This document shows, one piece after another, positions 5,032 to 5,214 of a stretch of DNA of 5,214 bases; the stretch's first letter is position 1; the number at the start of each line of letters is the position of its first letter. The notes under the pieces are model-generated. The model made no database searches. It was not told the DNA's origin and was given only the letters and a program-made list of their open reading frames with translations. The translations under genes were made by a program, and so were the position numbers. The stretch is from JBDSYA01 sp039925865 (GTDB lineage: Bacteria; Bacteroidota; Ignavibacteria; Tepidaquicellales; Tepidaquicellaceae), in contig JBDSYA010000060.1 in NCBI GenBank assembly GCA_039925865.1, positions 1 through 5,214 on the forward strand, read 5' to 3'.

Positions 5032-5040
5032 AATTCGAAT

Positions 5041-5202
5041 GATTTAAAGTTTTCTGTTGGTTAAAAATTTTTACTTTATTAAATATCAAACTCTTAAAAT
5101 TTAATAAAATATTGTATCTCATCCCTGGATCTATAATTGTTTCCCCCTTTCCAAAAGGTGGATTAAAATGGGTTCAATATGAACGTCTCAATTCTGAATA
5201 TT
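5041..5202 (+). repeat. Dispersed repeat, copy B (modules M2-hairpin-M1)
   Basis: Module M2 returns at about 5041-5140, sharing AAAGTTTTCTG, GGTTAAAAATTTT and AAACTCTTAAAATTTAATAA with copy A. A decayed hairpin follows (CCCCCTTTCCAAAAGG, 5143-5158), then module M1 (5158-5202), with two base differences from copy A over about 43 bases. The order is rotated relative to copy A, as in adjacent units of a longer tandem array. The window ends 12 bases after M1. Confidence 0.75.
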
Positions 5203-5214
5203 ACTTTACAATAT

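Noticed and set aside
4904..5122. 72-codon minus-strand frame with a PLCKRGDQGG string
   Set aside because: That string is the usual spurious translation of C-run/G-run intergenic repeats, which lie exactly there.

Overview
This is an AT-rich window whose genes point to the Bacteroidota/Ignavibacteriota/Chlorobiota side of the bacterial tree. That placement is an inference. It rests on a secreted YCF48/BNR-type repeat protein, a DUF3347-like lipoprotein with acidic residues after the lipid cysteine, weak or absent Shine-Dalgarno sites before several genes, and C-run/G-run hairpin repeats in the intergenic DNA.

Layout. (1) 1-1088, minus strand: the first 362 codons of a secreted beta-propeller-like protein with eight repeats of about 40 residues; its C-terminus lies off the left edge. 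(2) 1101-1423: gene-poor DNA with a small palindrome and a 12-bp tandem repeat. It ends in the 3' part of a tRNA-Thr(CGT) gene without its 5' half, followed by a strong hairpin. This looks like the distal attachment-site scar of an element integrated in a tRNA gene; by orientation the element would lie to the left and carry the repeat-protein gene. (3) 1571-1751: three regularly spaced 30-bp palindromes embedded in 75-76-bp tandem units, followed at 1886-1901 by a sigma-54-type -24/-12 promoter. (4) 1941-4316, plus strand: a possible operon of a small Lys-rich protein, a DUF3347-like lipoprotein that appears to have lost its metal ligands, the scar of an internally deleted FAD/Rieske oxidoreductase gene, the DNA-end-binding protein Ku, and a DUF202 membrane protein. 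A strong intrinsic terminator at 4401-4455 closes it. (5) 4456-5214: no convincing gene, but a patchwork of dispersed repeats in permuted order, with C-run/G-run hairpins.

How it fits together. The most interesting reading is that the palindrome array is an enhancer (activator-binding) region about 150 bp upstream of a sigma-54 promoter, which would place the lipoprotein, Ku (non-homologous end joining) and the DUF202 protein under an activator-dependent switch. Each sequence element is directly visible; the regulatory link is a hypothesis. No ligase D gene is present here. The FAD/Rieske scar lies between lipoprotein and Ku, and the original gene probably belonged to the same transcription unit.
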